A stretch of 64,000 nucleotides of DNA from Hyphomicrobiales bacterium (GCA_900466745.1 UBNE01000009.1:1-64000), one strand, 5' to 3'. Positions 32,865-42,423 are shown, counted from the stretch's first letter. The notes: a model not told the origin generated them from the sequence alone. Made by a program: numbers and translations.

Positions 32865-32986
32865 GAAGGACCTCTTGCAAGGCGCCGCCGACAGGGTGAC
32901 GCGCGACGCACAGAACCGTAAAGCTGGGCGGCCGACAAGCCCGTCGCTTCGAGACTTGCCCGGCTGAACCAGGGATTCCGACGACC

Positions 32987-33820
32987 ATGGCGAACGGCTT
33001 CGTTCTCTGCGCCGATGATTTCGCCCTGACGGAAGGCGTCAGCCGCTCGATCCTGGAGCTTCTCGGCCGCGGCAGGCTCTCCGCCACCGGGGCGATGACC
33101 AACCGCCCGCATTGGCCCAGGCTGGCGCCGGAACTCGGCGCTTTTGCGGACGCAGCCGATCTCGGCCTGCATTTCAACCTGACCTGCGCGGCGCCTCTCT
33201 CCGCCATGCCGCGGCTGGCGCCGGGCGGCGCCTTTCCCGCGCTTAGCACGGTGGCGCGGGCGGCCGCGGCATCGGCGGCGGTCCGCCGCGAGATCGCCGC
33301 GGAGTTCGGCCGGCAGCTCGACGCCTTCGAGCAGGCGATGGGCCGCCCGCCGGATTTCGTCGACGGCCACCAGCATGTGCATGTCCTGCCGGGCGTGCGG
33401 CGCGCCGTCCTCGATGCGCTGGCGCGGCGTTACCCTGCCGGCTCGCTCTATGTGCGCGACCCCGCCGACACGGTCGCCGCGATCCGCCGGCGGGGCGTCG
33501 CGGTCGGCAAGGCGCTGGTCATCGCCGGGCTGGCGAGCGGCTTCCGCTCGGCGGCGCTGCGCCGGCAGTTGCGCGCCAACCGCGGCTTCGCCGGCGTCGC
33601 CCCCTTCGACCCGGGGCGCGACTTTGCCGCCGATCTCCGGCGCTTCCTGATCGCGCCCGGCCCGGCGCATCTGGTGATGTGCCATCCCGGCTTCATCGAC
33701 GAGGAGCTGGCGCGCCTCGATCCCGTCGTGGCGACCCGGCCGGTGGAGCATCGCGCCATCGCGGCGTTCGTGCCGCCGGCCGGCCTGCCATTGCGCCGCT
33801 TCTCGCAGATCCAGGGCTAG
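32987..33820 (+). CDS. YdjC/ChbG-family carbohydrate deacetylase (HpnK/NaxD-like)
   Basis: 277 residues. The metal-dependent deacetylase motifs are intact: CADDFAL at residues 8-14, DLGLHFNL near residue 59, [13 protein letters not shown] near residue 125 with both metal His residues, and CHPGFID near the C-terminus. Family members remove N-acetyl groups from chitooligosaccharides (ChbG) or polyprenyl-phosphate-GalNAc (NaxD). The divergent neighbour is a polyprenyl-phosphate glycosyltransferase, so a NaxD-like role on a lipid-linked amino sugar is attractive but inferred. Confidence 0.82.
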   Translation: MANGFVLCADDFALTEGVSRSILELLGRGRLSATGAMTNRPHWPRLAPELGAFADAADLGLHFNLTCAAPLSAMPRLAPGGAFPALSTVARAAAASAAVRREIAAEFGRQLDAFEQAMGRPPDFVDGHQHVHVLPGVRRAVLDALARRYPAGSLYVRDPADTVAAIRRRGVAVGKALVIAGLASGFRSAALRRQLRANRGFAGVAPFDPGRDFAADLRRFLIAPGPAHLVMCHPGFIDEELARLDPVVATRPVEHRAIAAFVPPAGLPLRRFSQIQG

Positions 33821-33951
33821 CCTCCGCTGTCTTCTCGCCGGGGCGGTTGCACGGAAGATCGGGTCGCTCCCGGGGGCAGGCGGCCCCGCACAAGCAAATT
33901 ATTTACCGTCCTGCGCCACTCTTCCGGCCGGGTGGAGGGGGCCGTTCGCTG

Positions 33952-35670
33952 ATGGATGGCGCCGAGTCGAAGGGCGGTCGCTCGATGGCGTGGTTGATGC
34001 GGGCGGCCGGGACGGCTGACGACGGGCAGGCGGATCTCCGGATGAAGGGCCCGAGATCGCTCAGCCGGCAGATCGCGCTGGCCGCGGTGATCATCGTCGC
34101 GGCCGCGATCATCTTCGTGGTCATGGCCGTGTCCCGCTACAACGACAGCCGCACCCGGGCCGATCTCGACCAGAAGGCGACCGCGCTGACGCTGATGGTG
34201 GCGAATGCCGCGCCGTCGCCGATCCTGTCGCGCGACAACGTCATCCTGGGCAACATCCTCGAATCGCTGCGGCGCGACCCCGATTTCGACGCCGCCATCG
34301 TCGCCGACGATCTGGTGGCGCTGGCCTCGGCCGGCCGCAGCGAGGAGGCGCGGCTCTCGCTCACGGTGCGCTCGCTGACCAAGGCGCTCGGCCAGGAGCC
34401 CTGGGCGAAGCTGCTGAGCGCGGGCGCGATCGACAGCGAGGATGCCACCAGCATCACCAAGATCCAGCCCGTGCGCGTCTCGGGCAGGCAGATCGGCTAT
34501 GTCGCCGCCCGCTTCGACAAGACCCGGCTGGTCGCGCGTGCCGCCTGGGAGCAGTTCGTCATCATCGGCCTGGGGCTCGGCGTGCTCGTCGTGCTGGGGC
34601 CGCTGCTCTGGATCTCGCTGTCGCGCACCATGCGGCCGCTGCGGGGCATGACCAACGCCATCGTCAGCATCTCGGACGGCAATCTCGACACGCCGATCGA
34701 CGCGCTGGAGCGGCGCGACGAGATCGGCGCCATCGCCCGCGCCCTCGGCGTGCTCAAGATCAGGCTGGCGGAGCGCGCGGCGCTGGAGGAGCGGCAGAAC
34801 CTCTCCGAATCGGAACGCCGGGTCCGCCAGCAGAATGTCGACGGCGCCATCGCGATGTTCCGCAGCGAGGTCGGCCTGGCGCTGGAGGCGTTCAAGAGCA
34901 ATGCCGGGCGGATGCTCGAGGCCTCGGACGGGCTGGCGCGCGTCGCGGCGGAATCCTCCGAGCGGGCCGCGCGCGCCGCCGACAACGCCCATGACGCCTC
35001 GGGCAATGTCGAGAACGCCGCGCAGGCCGCGGAGGAGATGGGGGCGGCGATCCGCGAGGTCGAGTTCCAGGTGCGGCGGGTCCGCACCGAGATCGTCGAG
35101 GCCGCCTCGGCCTCGCGCGACACGGCCGGCTCGGTCCGCGAACTCGACGAGACCGCCCGCACCATCGGCGAGGTGGTCAACCTCATCCGCGACATCGCCG
35201 CCCAGACCAACCTGCTGGCGCTCAACGCCACCATCGAGGCGGCGCGTGCCGGCGAGGCCGGGCGCGGCTTCGCGGTGGTCGCCTCCGAGGTCAAGTCCCT
35301 CGCCGCGCAGACGGCGGATGCGACCGACCGCATCGTCTCGCAGGTCGCCGCCATCCAGGGCGCCACCGGGCAGGTCGTGCGCGCGATCCAGAACATCGCG
35401 GAGCGGATGAACGCCATCGAGACCTTCGCCAATTCCGTCGCGGTCTCGATCGAGCAGCAGGCGCTCGCGACCGGCGAGATCGCCAGCGGCGTGGCCATGG
35501 CCAGCTCCTCGGCCCTGTCCGTCTCGAGCGATCTCAGCGTGCTCGCCGACAGCGTCGAGGAGACCGGCCGCTCGGCGGAGCAGGTGAGCGGCGCCGCCGG
35601 CGAGGTGGCGGCACAGGCGCAGCGCCTGGATTCGACCGTGGACCAGTTCCTGCGCAGCGTCGCCGTCTGA
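33952..35670 (+). CDS. Methyl-accepting chemotaxis protein
   Basis: 572 residues. TM1 lies near residues 43-62 ([16 protein letters not shown]), a periplasmic sensor domain of about 130 residues follows, then TM2 near 205-222 ([18 protein letters not shown]), a HAMP domain ([20 protein letters not shown]), and the signalling domain with hairpin tip [20 protein letters not shown] and [18 protein letters not shown]. It relays ligand binding to CheA-CheW. No C-terminal CheR-docking pentapeptide is present. The sensor domain type is not recognised. Start ATG 33952 is favoured by a GGAGG 13 bases upstream; ATG 33985 is possible. Confidence 0.93.
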   Translation: MDGAESKGGRSMAWLMRAAGTADDGQADLRMKGPRSLSRQIALAAVIIVAAAIIFVVMAVSRYNDSRTRADLDQKATALTLMVANAAPSPILSRDNVILGNILESLRRDPDFDAAIVADDLVALASAGRSEEARLSLTVRSLTKALGQEPWAKLLSAGAIDSEDATSITKIQPVRVSGRQIGYVAARFDKTRLVARAAWEQFVIIGLGLGVLVVLGPLLWISLSRTMRPLRGMTNAIVSISDGNLDTPIDALERRDEIGAIARALGVLKIRLAERAALEERQNLSESERRVRQQNVDGAIAMFRSEVGLALEAFKSNAGRMLEASDGLARVAAESSERAARAADNAHDASGNVENAAQAAEEMGAAIREVEFQVRRVRTEIVEAASASRDTAGSVRELDETARTIGEVVNLIRDIAAQTNLLALNATIEAARAGEAGRGFAVVASEVKSLAAQTADATDRIVSQVAAIQGATGQVVRAIQNIAERMNAIETFANSVAVSIEQQALATGEIASGVAMASSSALSVSSDLSVLADSVEETGRSAEQVSGAAGEVAAQAQRLDSTVDQFLRSVAV

Positions 35671-35686
35671 TCGCCAAGGGGCTGTC

Positions 35687-35717
35687 CCGTCATCGCTTCG
35701 CCGCGCCCGCAATGGCG
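35687..35717. repeat. Extragenic palindromic repeat, degenerate short form (copy D)
   Basis: CCGTCATCGC, then TTCGCCGCGCCCGCAATGGCG: the same layout as copy B with two further changes. It follows the chemoreceptor gene. Confidence 0.5.
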
Positions 35718-35732
35718 CGCATCCCCGACCAT

Positions 35733-35757
35733 AAAAAACGGGGCCGCGAGGCCCCGT
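35733..35757 (-). terminator. Rho-independent terminator of sodB
   Basis: On the minus strand, ACGGGGCC, loop TCGC, GGCCCCGT, then a T-tract of six (complement of A at 35733-35738). It lies 36 bases past the sodB stop and may also serve the convergent chemoreceptor gene. Confidence 0.85.
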
Positions 35758-35792
35758 TCCCGTCCCGATCCGCGAAATCGGCTCTTGCGAGG

Positions 35793-36395
35793 TCAGCCCT
35801 TGGCGGCCTTCTCGTAGAGTTCCGCGACGTACTCCCAGTTCACCAGGCTCTCGAGGAAGGCCTTGAGGTAATCGGGGCGGCGGTTGCGGTAGTCGATATA
35901 GTAGGAGTGCTCCCAGACGTCGACGCCGAGCACCGGCGTGCCGCCATGGACGAGCGGGTTCTCGCCGTTCGGGGTCTTGCTGACCGCGAGCTTGCCGCCC
36001 TTGACCTCGAGCCAGGCCCAGCCCGAGCCGAACTGGCCGACGCCGGCGGCGGTGAAGTCTTCCTTGAACTTGTCGACCGAGCCGAAGGCGTCGACGATCG
36101 CCTTCTCGAGCGCGCCCGGAATCTTGCCGCCGCCATTCGGCTTCATCCACTTCCAGAAGTGGAGGTGGTTGTAGTGCTGGCCGGCATTGTTGAAGACGGC
36201 GGCGTTCTTGCCATAGGAGCCCTTGACGATCTCCTCGAGCGACTTGCCCTCGAATTCCGTGCCCTTGATGGCGTTGTTGCCGTTGTTGACATAGGCGAGG
36301 TGATGCTTGTCGTGATGGTATTCCAGCGTCTCCTTCGACATGAAGGGCTGGAGCGCGTCATGGGCGTAGGGGAGATCAGGAAGAGTAAAGGTCAT
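35793..36395 (-). CDS. sodB: Superoxide dismutase (Fe-type pattern)
   Basis: 200 residues, full length. Metal ligands are His27 (EYHHDKHH), His77 (GQHYNHLHF), Asp159 and His163 (DVWEHSYYIDYRNRRP). Gln73, four residues before His77, is the Fe-type second-sphere residue; the Mn-type Gln in the C-terminal domain is absent (TPNGENPL). It is therefore an iron or cambialistic enzyme that dismutates superoxide in the cytoplasm. AGGAG lies upstream of the ATG at 36395. The upstream gap has GAATGGCTTGCCATTC (36432-36447), a small palindrome that might be regulatory. A strong terminator follows. Confidence 0.95.
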   Translation of the reverse strand: MTFTLPDLPYAHDALQPFMSKETLEYHHDKHHLAYVNNGNNAIKGTEFEGKSLEEIVKGSYGKNAAVFNNAGQHYNHLHFWKWMKPNGGGKIPGALEKAIVDAFGSVDKFKEDFTAAGVGQFGSGWAWLEVKGGKLAVSKTPNGENPLVHGGTPVLGVDVWEHSYYIDYRNRRPDYLKAFLESLVNWEYVAELYEKAAKG

Positions 36396-36684
36396 TAGGC
36401 CTCTCCTTGGGCTGTGAAATGGCTTGAATCAGAATGGCTTGCCATTCGGAGGCGGGGCCATGACAACCCTGCCGCTCCGGCTGGATAGTTAAGCGCCCCG
36501 GCGCGGCTCGACAACCGCCAAGACTGCGAAAAGCCCATGTTCCCTCGACAGGTGGCCATAATCGGGCCAGATTCCTCTTCTTAAGCCGGGTCGATTGGAA
36601 ACTCTCTCTTATTCAATACGTTAGATATTGGCGCGTTTCCGCCCGCCTGCTGGGTGAGGCAAGCCCTGCATCGAGGATGCCGAA

Positions 36685-38067
36685 TTGATCGCTGTTTTCT
36701 CTCTCGTCGGCCTCGCGCTTTTCGGAGGCGGCCTTTACGCCATCTATGATGGCTGGCCCTATCTGGTGCTGGAGCGCGGCTTCACCGAGGTCATCATCGG
36801 CTCGATCGCGGCAGCGGCCGGGCTCGTCATGCTCTCGCTGGCCTGGCTGCTGAGGGAGCTCCGGACGCTCCGCAGGGAGCTGGCCGGGGCGGCCGCGACC
36901 CAAGCCGCCGCGGCGCCGGTCGCCGAAGCCGCCTTGACGGCCGCGCCGCGCCAGGCGAGGCCCGAAAGCCCGGCCGCGACCCTGCCGCCGGCCGCGCCGG
37001 TCGCCGTCGGAGCCGCTGTGCTGGGCGCGGGAGCCGCCGCGGCCGTCGCCGTCGCGGAAACGCCCGAGGCGGGCTCGCCCGCTCCCGAGACGCTGGAGCG
37101 CGACCTGTTCGGCGCGCTGGTCGCGGAGCATCTCATTGCTCCCGACGCGGATGCGGATCTCGCGGAGGAGAAGCCCGAGCCGGCGCGCGACGAAGCCGTG
37201 GCGGACATGTTCGGGAAGGAGGCTTTCGGCATCGCGCCGGCCGTTCACGACGAAGCGGCCGCGGGCGAGCTGCCCGCCGAGGCGGCGCAGGCCGACGAGC
37301 CCGCCGCGGTCGTGGCCGCGTGGCCGCTACCTGACGAAACGCCTGACGCATCCGACGAGGCGGCGCAGGCGAAGGGCGAAGAAGCCGAAGGCCCGGCCGG
37401 TGATGCGGCGGATGACGCGGTTGCCGCGGAGCCTGAACCCGCCGCCGAGCCCGCCGGCCATGACGAATTCGCGGCCCTGCGCGAGAGCCTGACCAGCCAG
37501 CTCGGCGGCCTGCATCGCCCGGGCGGGCGGATCGAGCCCGCGCTGGCGCCCGAGGACGACCCCTTCGCCGAAGCGGAAGCCTGGATGGCCTCGCCCGGCG
37601 GGCGCCGGGAGCCGCGTTTCGATGCTCCGGCCGCGACGGCGGAAAGCGAAACCGCCCCGCCGGCCCCGGCATGGCCGCCACGAACCGAGCCGGCCCTGCC
37701 CGTCGCCCCGGCCGGTCGCGAGCCCGGACCGTCCGAGGAGGACGTCGCTGCGGCGCAGGACGAGCCGGTCGATCTGCCGCATGAGGCGGCGTCCCGCGAA
37801 GAGCAGGTCCCCGTCGCCGCAGAGCCGGCGGAGACCGAGGCCTTGCCGCAGGAGGAGCCCGGCCCGGAGCCGGCCGGCACGCAGGCCCAGGCGCCGGCCG
37901 CCTCGGATGAGGGGGTCGTCGGCGCCTATCAGGTCGGCGAGACCCATTTCACCATCTATGCCGACGGCTCGATCCGGGCCCGCACGCCGGAGGGCGAATA
38001 CAGCTTCGCCTCGATGGACGAGCTCAAGGTCTATCTCGCCAGCGAGAAGAGCAGGCTCGGCGTCTGA
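36685..38067 (+). CDS. Acidic Ala/Pro/Glu-rich protein anchored by two N-terminal membrane helices
   Basis: 460 residues, no family recognised with certainty. Two membrane helices (residues 1-20 and about 36-58) are followed by a basic stretch (RELRTLRREL), then about 330 residues of Ala-, Pro- and Glu-rich low complexity. A compact C-terminal segment of about 50 residues has GAYQVGETHFTIYADGSIRA and EYSFASMDELKVYLA, which looks folded. The anchor places the long acidic linker in the cytoplasm, holding the C-terminal domain away from the membrane. Start TTG 36685 has GAGG 8 bases upstream. Function unknown. Confidence 0.6.
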   Translation: MIAVFSLVGLALFGGGLYAIYDGWPYLVLERGFTEVIIGSIAAAAGLVMLSLAWLLRELRTLRRELAGAAATQAAAAPVAEAALTAAPRQARPESPAATLPPAAPVAVGAAVLGAGAAAAVAVAETPEAGSPAPETLERDLFGALVAEHLIAPDADADLAEEKPEPARDEAVADMFGKEAFGIAPAVHDEAAAGELPAEAAQADEPAAVVAAWPLPDETPDASDEAAQAKGEEAEGPAGDAADDAVAAEPEPAAEPAGHDEFAALRESLTSQLGGLHRPGGRIEPALAPEDDPFAEAEAWMASPGGRREPRFDAPAATAESETAPPAPAWPPRTEPALPVAPAGREPGPSEEDVAAAQDEPVDLPHEAASREEQVPVAAEPAETEALPQEEPGPEPAGTQAQAPAASDEGVVGAYQVGETHFTIYADGSIRARTPEGEYSFASMDELKVYLASEKSRLGV

Positions 38068-38115
38068 GGCCGGGCCTCTCCGCGCAACGACGGGCGGTGC
38101 CGCTCAGGCGCCCGC

Positions 38116-40281
38116 CTAGGCCGCCGGCCAGCCTTCGCCTGCCGCCTTGATCGCGAAGGCATAGGCCAGCGCCGTCTCCTTCAGCGAATCGAAGCGCCCG
38201 GCGGCGCCGCCATGGCCCGCCTCCATATTGGTATGGAGCAGGACCGGGCCGCCGCCGGTCATGGTCGCCCGCAGCCGCGCCACCCATTTCGCCGGCTCCC
38301 AATAGGTGACGCGCGGGTCGGTCAGGCCGCCCATCGCCAGGATCGGCGGGTAGTGCTGCGCCGCGACGTTGTCGTAGGGCGAATAGCTGCGGATGTAGTC
38401 GAAGGCCTTGATGTCCCGGATCGGGTCGCCCCATTCCGGCCATTCCGGCGGCGTCAGCGGCAGGGTGTCGTCGAGGATGGTGTTGAGCACGTCGACGAAG
38501 GGCACCTCGGCGACGATGCCGGCGAAGAGATCGGGCGCCATGTTGGCGACAGCGCCCATCAGCATGCCGCCGGCGCTGCCGCCTTCGGCGACGATGCGCC
38601 CGCGGCTGGTGAAGCCGGCCTGCGCCAGCGCTTCGCCGGCGGCGATGAAGTCGGTGAAGCTGTTGCGCTTCTTCTCGCGCTTGCCGTCGAGATACCAGCG
38701 CCAGCCCTTGTCCGTGCCGCCGCGGATATGGGCGATGGCGTAGACGAAGCCGCGGTCGACCAGGCTGAGCGGCCGGGTGCGGAAGGAGGCCGACATCGCC
38801 GAGCCGTAGGAGCCGTAGCCGTAGAGCAGGCAGGGCGCGCTGCCGTCGAGCGCGAGATCGGCCCGGTGCAGGATCGAGATCGGCACGCGCTCGCCGTCGG
38901 CGGCCGTGGCGAAGATGCGCCGGACCTTGTAGGCGGCCGGATCGTGGCCGGACGGCACCTCCTGCCGCTTGAGCAGAACCCGCTCGCCGGTGACGAGGTC
39001 GTAGTCGTAGGTCTCGGTCGGCCGTGCCATCGAGGCGTAGAGGAAGCGCAGCGTATCCGTGTCGAACTCGTAGCCGGCATCCATGCCGAGGCCATAGGCC
39101 TCCTCGTCGAAGGCGATGCTGCTCTCGCCGCCGCCGGCCAGATCGCGGATCACGATCCGGGGCAGCCCGTCCTCGCGCTCCAGCCGGATCAGCCGGCCCT
39201 TGAGGCAGAGATGGTCGAGGATCAGCCGGCCCTGCCTGTGGGGAACGAGATCGCGCCATTGCTCCGGCGCGGGGTTGTCGAGCGGCGCCGTGACGATCTT
39301 GAAGTCCTCGGCACCGTCCGCGTTGGTCAGGATCACGAAATCCGCGCCGTGATGCTCGACGCTGTATTGCCGGCCCGGCCGGCGCGCGGCGACGAGCCGA
39401 AGCGCGCCCGCAGGGGAATCGAGGTCGAGCAGCCGGATTTCGGAGGTCTCGTGATCGCTGATCGAGATCAGCAGGAAGCGGCCGGACTGGGTCTTGTCGA
39501 TATCGACGAACATGCCGGCATCGGCCTCGTCATGCAGCAGCTCGTCCGCCGTGGCGGCCGTGCCGAGACGGTGGCGCAGCACGCGCGACGGCCTGTGGTC
39601 GGCATCGAGCGCGACATAGAAGAAGGAGCGTGAATCCCGCGCCCAGACGATGTCGCCGGTGGTGTCGCCGACCGCGTCGGCGAGATCCTCGCCGGTCGCG
39701 AGGTCGCGGACTCGGATCCGGTGCAGCTCGGAGCCGGCCTCGTCCGCGCTCCAGGCCAGGAGCCGATGGTCGGGGCTGTGCGCCGTGTCGCCGAGGTCGA
39801 AGAAGTCCTTGCCGTCGGCCAGCGCATCGGCGTCGAGCATGATCTGCTCGCGGCCCTTGCGCAAGGGCGCCTTCCGCTCCGGGCGCGGGCGGCGGCAGAT
39901 CAGCGGGTGCTCGGCGCCCTTGCGGTAGCGCGCATAGTAGAGCCAGGGGCCGTCCGGCTGCGGGACGCTGGAATCGTCCTCCTTGATGCGCCCGCGCATC
40001 TCCTTGACGAGCTCGCGCTGCAGCGTGCGGGTCGAGGCCATCAGGCTCCTGCAATAGGCGTTCTCCGCCTCGAGATAGGCGCGGATATCGGCCGGCAGCG
40101 TCTCGGGCGCGCGCAGGACCTCCTTCCAGTTCGGCGCGCGCAGCCAGTCGTAGTCGTCGCGCAGGGCGACGCCGTGGACGACGCTTTCCTTCGTCCTGAT
40201 CTCGGCCCGGGGCGGCGCCGGCAGGCGGCGGGCTCGACGCGGCGCGCCGCTCTGATCGCGAGGGCCGGGGGCAGGGCGCAT
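38116..40281 (-). CDS. ptrB: Oligopeptidase B (S9A family serine peptidase)
   Basis: 721 residues: an N-terminal seven-bladed propeller (about 1-430) and a C-terminal alpha/beta-hydrolase domain. Catalytic residues are Ser569 in GGSAGGML, Asp in GLTDPRV and His in EAGHGG. The region with YGYGSYGSAM precedes the active site as in PtrB. It cleaves short peptides after basic residues in the cytoplasm. ATG 40281 with AGGAG upstream is preferred to the longer frame from 40344. It is divergent from the mucR control region. Confidence 0.93.
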   Translation of the reverse strand: MRPAPGPRDQSGAPRRARRLPAPPRAEIRTKESVVHGVALRDDYDWLRAPNWKEVLRAPETLPADIRAYLEAENAYCRSLMASTRTLQRELVKEMRGRIKEDDSSVPQPDGPWLYYARYRKGAEHPLICRRPRPERKAPLRKGREQIMLDADALADGKDFFDLGDTAHSPDHRLLAWSADEAGSELHRIRVRDLATGEDLADAVGDTTGDIVWARDSRSFFYVALDADHRPSRVLRHRLGTAATADELLHDEADAGMFVDIDKTQSGRFLLISISDHETSEIRLLDLDSPAGALRLVAARRPGRQYSVEHHGADFVILTNADGAEDFKIVTAPLDNPAPEQWRDLVPHRQGRLILDHLCLKGRLIRLEREDGLPRIVIRDLAGGGESSIAFDEEAYGLGMDAGYEFDTDTLRFLYASMARPTETYDYDLVTGERVLLKRQEVPSGHDPAAYKVRRIFATAADGERVPISILHRADLALDGSAPCLLYGYGSYGSAMSASFRTRPLSLVDRGFVYAIAHIRGGTDKGWRWYLDGKREKKRNSFTDFIAAGEALAQAGFTSRGRIVAEGGSAGGMLMGAVANMAPDLFAGIVAEVPFVDVLNTILDDTLPLTPPEWPEWGDPIRDIKAFDYIRSYSPYDNVAAQHYPPILAMGGLTDPRVTYWEPAKWVARLRATMTGGGPVLLHTNMEAGHGGAAGRFDSLKETALAYAFAIKAAGEGWPAA

Positions 40282-40612
40282 GACGGGTTCTCCTGGGCGG
40301 GTGAGCGAGAGGTAGAGGCCCCTCGGCGCGGTGACAAGACGCACGCGATGCGGGAAGGTTTACCTTGTCGTGTATCTGAAATCGCAGTCATGTCCGCATT
40401 TGAATATTGCGGCGGATCGATCTTGTTCCATTCATTTGTTCGCTTGCGTGACTAGTCAGTATCCATTACAGGCTGATCTCGATAGGTCGGGATCAATGAT
40501 TCTGACGCGGGTAATGCCTGACACTATTGGCAAGAATGGCCAGGAGGCCGCGCTTCCAGAGACGGGCGATCGTCAAAGTCCACGCCAAGAACGATAAAGG
40601 AGCGACATAGCC
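40282..40612 (+). promoter_or_regulatory. AT-richer control region of mucR with a candidate promoter
   Basis: A 331-base gene-free stretch, clearly richer in A+T than its surroundings. TTGCGT (40444-40449), a 17-base spacer and TACAGG (40467-40472) form a weak promoter match. The perfect palindrome TGACTAGTCA (40449-40458) overlaps the start of the spacer. MucR/Ros proteins bind AT-rich sites and repress their own genes, so autoregulation here is plausible. Confidence 0.4.
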
Positions 40613-41029
40613 ATGGCTGAAAATGAAGGAGCGGACTTCATTGAGCTCACGGCAGACATTGTTTCTGCCTATGTTTCCAACAATTCAGTTCCTGCGTCCG
40701 ACTTGCCGGCCCTGATCAGCGAAGTTCATTCGGCGCTGAATCGCGTGGTCGGCGGCGCGGCGCCGGTCGTCCCCGTCGAGGCGCCGAAGCCGGCGATCCC
40801 GGTCAAGAAGTCGATTACTGCCGATTATCTGATCTGCCTCGAGGACGGCAAGAAGTTCAAGTCGCTGAAGCGCCACCTGCGCACGCAGTACAATATGTCG
40901 CCGGAGCAGTACCGCGAGAAGTGGGGCCTGCCGCCCGACTATCCGATGGTCGCGCCGAGCTATGCCGAGGCCCGCTCGCAGCTCGCGAAGAAGATGGGCC
41001 TGGGCCAGCAGCGCCGCAAGCGCCGCTGA
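40613..41029 (+). CDS. mucR: MucR/Ros-family transcriptional regulator
   Basis: 138 residues, typical length. The C-terminal half has the Ros/MucR fold: [43 protein letters not shown] and a basic tail. In the finger the metal ligands are degenerate: Cys75 is kept, the second Cys is Asp78, His88 is kept, and the last His is Gln92 or Tyr93. Such non-standard fingers are known in MucR relatives that bind DNA without zinc. MucR proteins act as nucleoid-like global repressors. AAGGAG precedes the ATG. A terminator follows. Confidence 0.92.
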   Translation: MAENEGADFIELTADIVSAYVSNNSVPASDLPALISEVHSALNRVVGGAAPVVPVEAPKPAIPVKKSITADYLICLEDGKKFKSLKRHLRTQYNMSPEQYREKWGLPPDYPMVAPSYAEARSQLAKKMGLGQQRRKRR

Positions 41030-41084
41030 GACGCGCCGCGGGCTGCATCGCAGACGCATCGCAGCAAGCCATCGGACAAGCAAA

Positions 41085-41110
41085 GCCGCCGGGGATCCGG
41101 CGGCTTTTTT
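41085..41110 (+). terminator. Rho-independent terminator of mucR
   Basis: GCCGCCGG (41085-41092), loop GGAT, CCGGCGGC (41097-41104), then six T (41105-41110). Confidence 0.92.
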
Positions 41111-41233
41111 CATGCCGCCTCCAGCCGCGCCGCGGGGATAACCATCGAGCCGGGCTTGCCAAGCTGGATATAGGAATATAATCATATACCCTGCAAGCCG
41201 CACCGAAGACGCGCGGCGGGAAGCGAGGAACAT

Positions 41234-41605
41234 ATGATGAACAACGTGAGCGCAGTCGCTGACATGGCCTTGCAGGAGGCTGCCGGGGCGCGGCTGGCGG
41301 AGATGGCGGTCGCCGCCGCGGCCGGCATCCCGTCGCGCAAGCTCAGGGCCTTCAACCGTGGCCGCCGGCCGGTCGCCCGGGCGCGGCAGCGGGCGATGTA
41401 CCTCGCCCATGTCGCCTTCGGGCTCACGCTCTCGCGCGTCGGCGTCTGCTTCGGGCGCGATCGCACCACGGTCCGCCATGCCTGCGCGCTGGTCGAGGAC
41501 AGCCGCGACGATCCGCGCTGCGAGCTCGGCCTCAGCGCGCTCGAGGCGGCGCTCCTCGCCATCCGCTCCAGCCTGTCCGGCGCACCGCAGGAGGCGTCGC
41601 GATGA
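41234..41605 (+). CDS. Stand-alone DnaA domain IV-like DNA-binding protein
   Basis: 123 residues. It resembles the C-terminal helix-turn-helix (Bac_DnaA_C) of DnaA without the AAA+ domain: RARQRAMYLAHVAFGLTLSRVGVCFGRDRTTVRHACALVED. The GRDRTTVRHA segment corresponds to the DnaA signature helix GRDHTTVLHA that reads DnaA boxes; His of DHTT is Arg here. It may bind DnaA-box-like DNA and influence replication or transcription. Its stop overlaps the start of the DUF6456 gene (ATGA), so the pair is coupled. GAGG precedes the ATG. Confidence 0.82.
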   Translation: MMNNVSAVADMALQEAAGARLAEMAVAAAAGIPSRKLRAFNRGRRPVARARQRAMYLAHVAFGLTLSRVGVCFGRDRTTVRHACALVEDSRDDPRCELGLSALEAALLAIRSSLSGAPQEASR

Positions 41606-42396
41606 CGGACGAGACCTTTCGCCGCGACCGCGACCGGCTGCTGCGGCATCTTGCCGAGCCCGGCGCCTATGGCATCGCCTCGCCGCTCGGCTGCGGCCGG
41701 ATCGCGCTCTATCGCGAGCGTGGCGGCGCCAGCCTCGGCGCCGGCTATGTCGCGGCCGGGGCGGCGGCCGCGCTCGTCGCCGAGCGGCTGGCCGAATGGA
41801 GCGGCGAGGGCAGGCGCGCGCGCCTCGTCGCCCGGGCCGCCGGGCCGCCGCAGCAGGCGGCTCCGGCCGCGGACGCTGCGGCGCCGGCGCCCGCCCCGCG
41901 GATGGCGGCGCGCGAAAGCCCCTTGCTCTGGCTGCACCGCCGGCTCGGCCAGGATGGCAAGCCGCAGATCAGCGACGCCGAATTCGCGGCGGGCGAGCGT
42001 TTCCGGGCGGATATCACCCGGGCCGGCCTGTTGCCGCGCATGACGATGAACTGGGATGCGGCGCTGACGCCGGACGAGCGTGCGCCGGGGCCGCGCGATC
42101 CGGCCGGCGCTTCCGACGCCGCCATCGCCGCGCGCCAGCGCGTCCGGCGCGCCTGCGAGCGTCTGGGGCCGGAATTGTCGGGCCTCGCCATCGATGTCTG
42201 CGGCTTCCTCAAGGGGCTCGATCTCGTCGAGCGCGAGCGGCGCTGGCCGGCGCGCTCGGCCAAGGTGGTGCTGCGCGTGGCGCTGGCGACGCTGGCCGCG
42301 CATTACGGGACGGATCGCGTCGGCAGGGCTGCGGGACTCACGGCCTGGCTGGAGCCGGGAGCCCGGCCGGAGATCCCGCCCGCGGCCGGGACCTGA
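41602..42396 (+). CDS. DUF6456 domain protein
   Basis: 264 residues. The N-terminal 80 residues look like a small helical/beta module (LLRHLAEPGAYGIASP, a region reminiscent of replication-linked proteins), followed by an Ala-rich linker and the DUF6456 domain from ESPLLWLHRRLG through GERFRADITRAGLLPRMTMNW to DVCGFLKGLDLVERERRWPARSAKVVLRVAL. Function unknown; the family is restricted to alphaproteobacteria. The C-terminal repeat-like helical part resembles DNA-binding helices. Four-base overlap with the DnaA-like gene suggests a common pathway. Confidence 0.75.
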   Translation: MTDETFRRDRDRLLRHLAEPGAYGIASPLGCGRIALYRERGGASLGAGYVAAGAAAALVAERLAEWSGEGRRARLVARAAGPPQQAAPAADAAAPAPAPRMAARESPLLWLHRRLGQDGKPQISDAEFAAGERFRADITRAGLLPRMTMNWDAALTPDERAPGPRDPAGASDAAIAARQRVRRACERLGPELSGLAIDVCGFLKGLDLVERERRWPARSAKVVLRVALATLAAHYGTDRVGRAAGLTAWLEPGARPEIPPAAGT

Positions 42397-42423
42397 GGCG
42401 GCCCGGCCGGCGCGGGCGCCGCC

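Noticed and set aside
30432..32921. 829-codon plus-strand open frame opposite murJ and GT2
   Set aside because: The minus strand encodes two complete conserved proteins. The antisense frame is rich in Arg, Glu and Gln without a domain.
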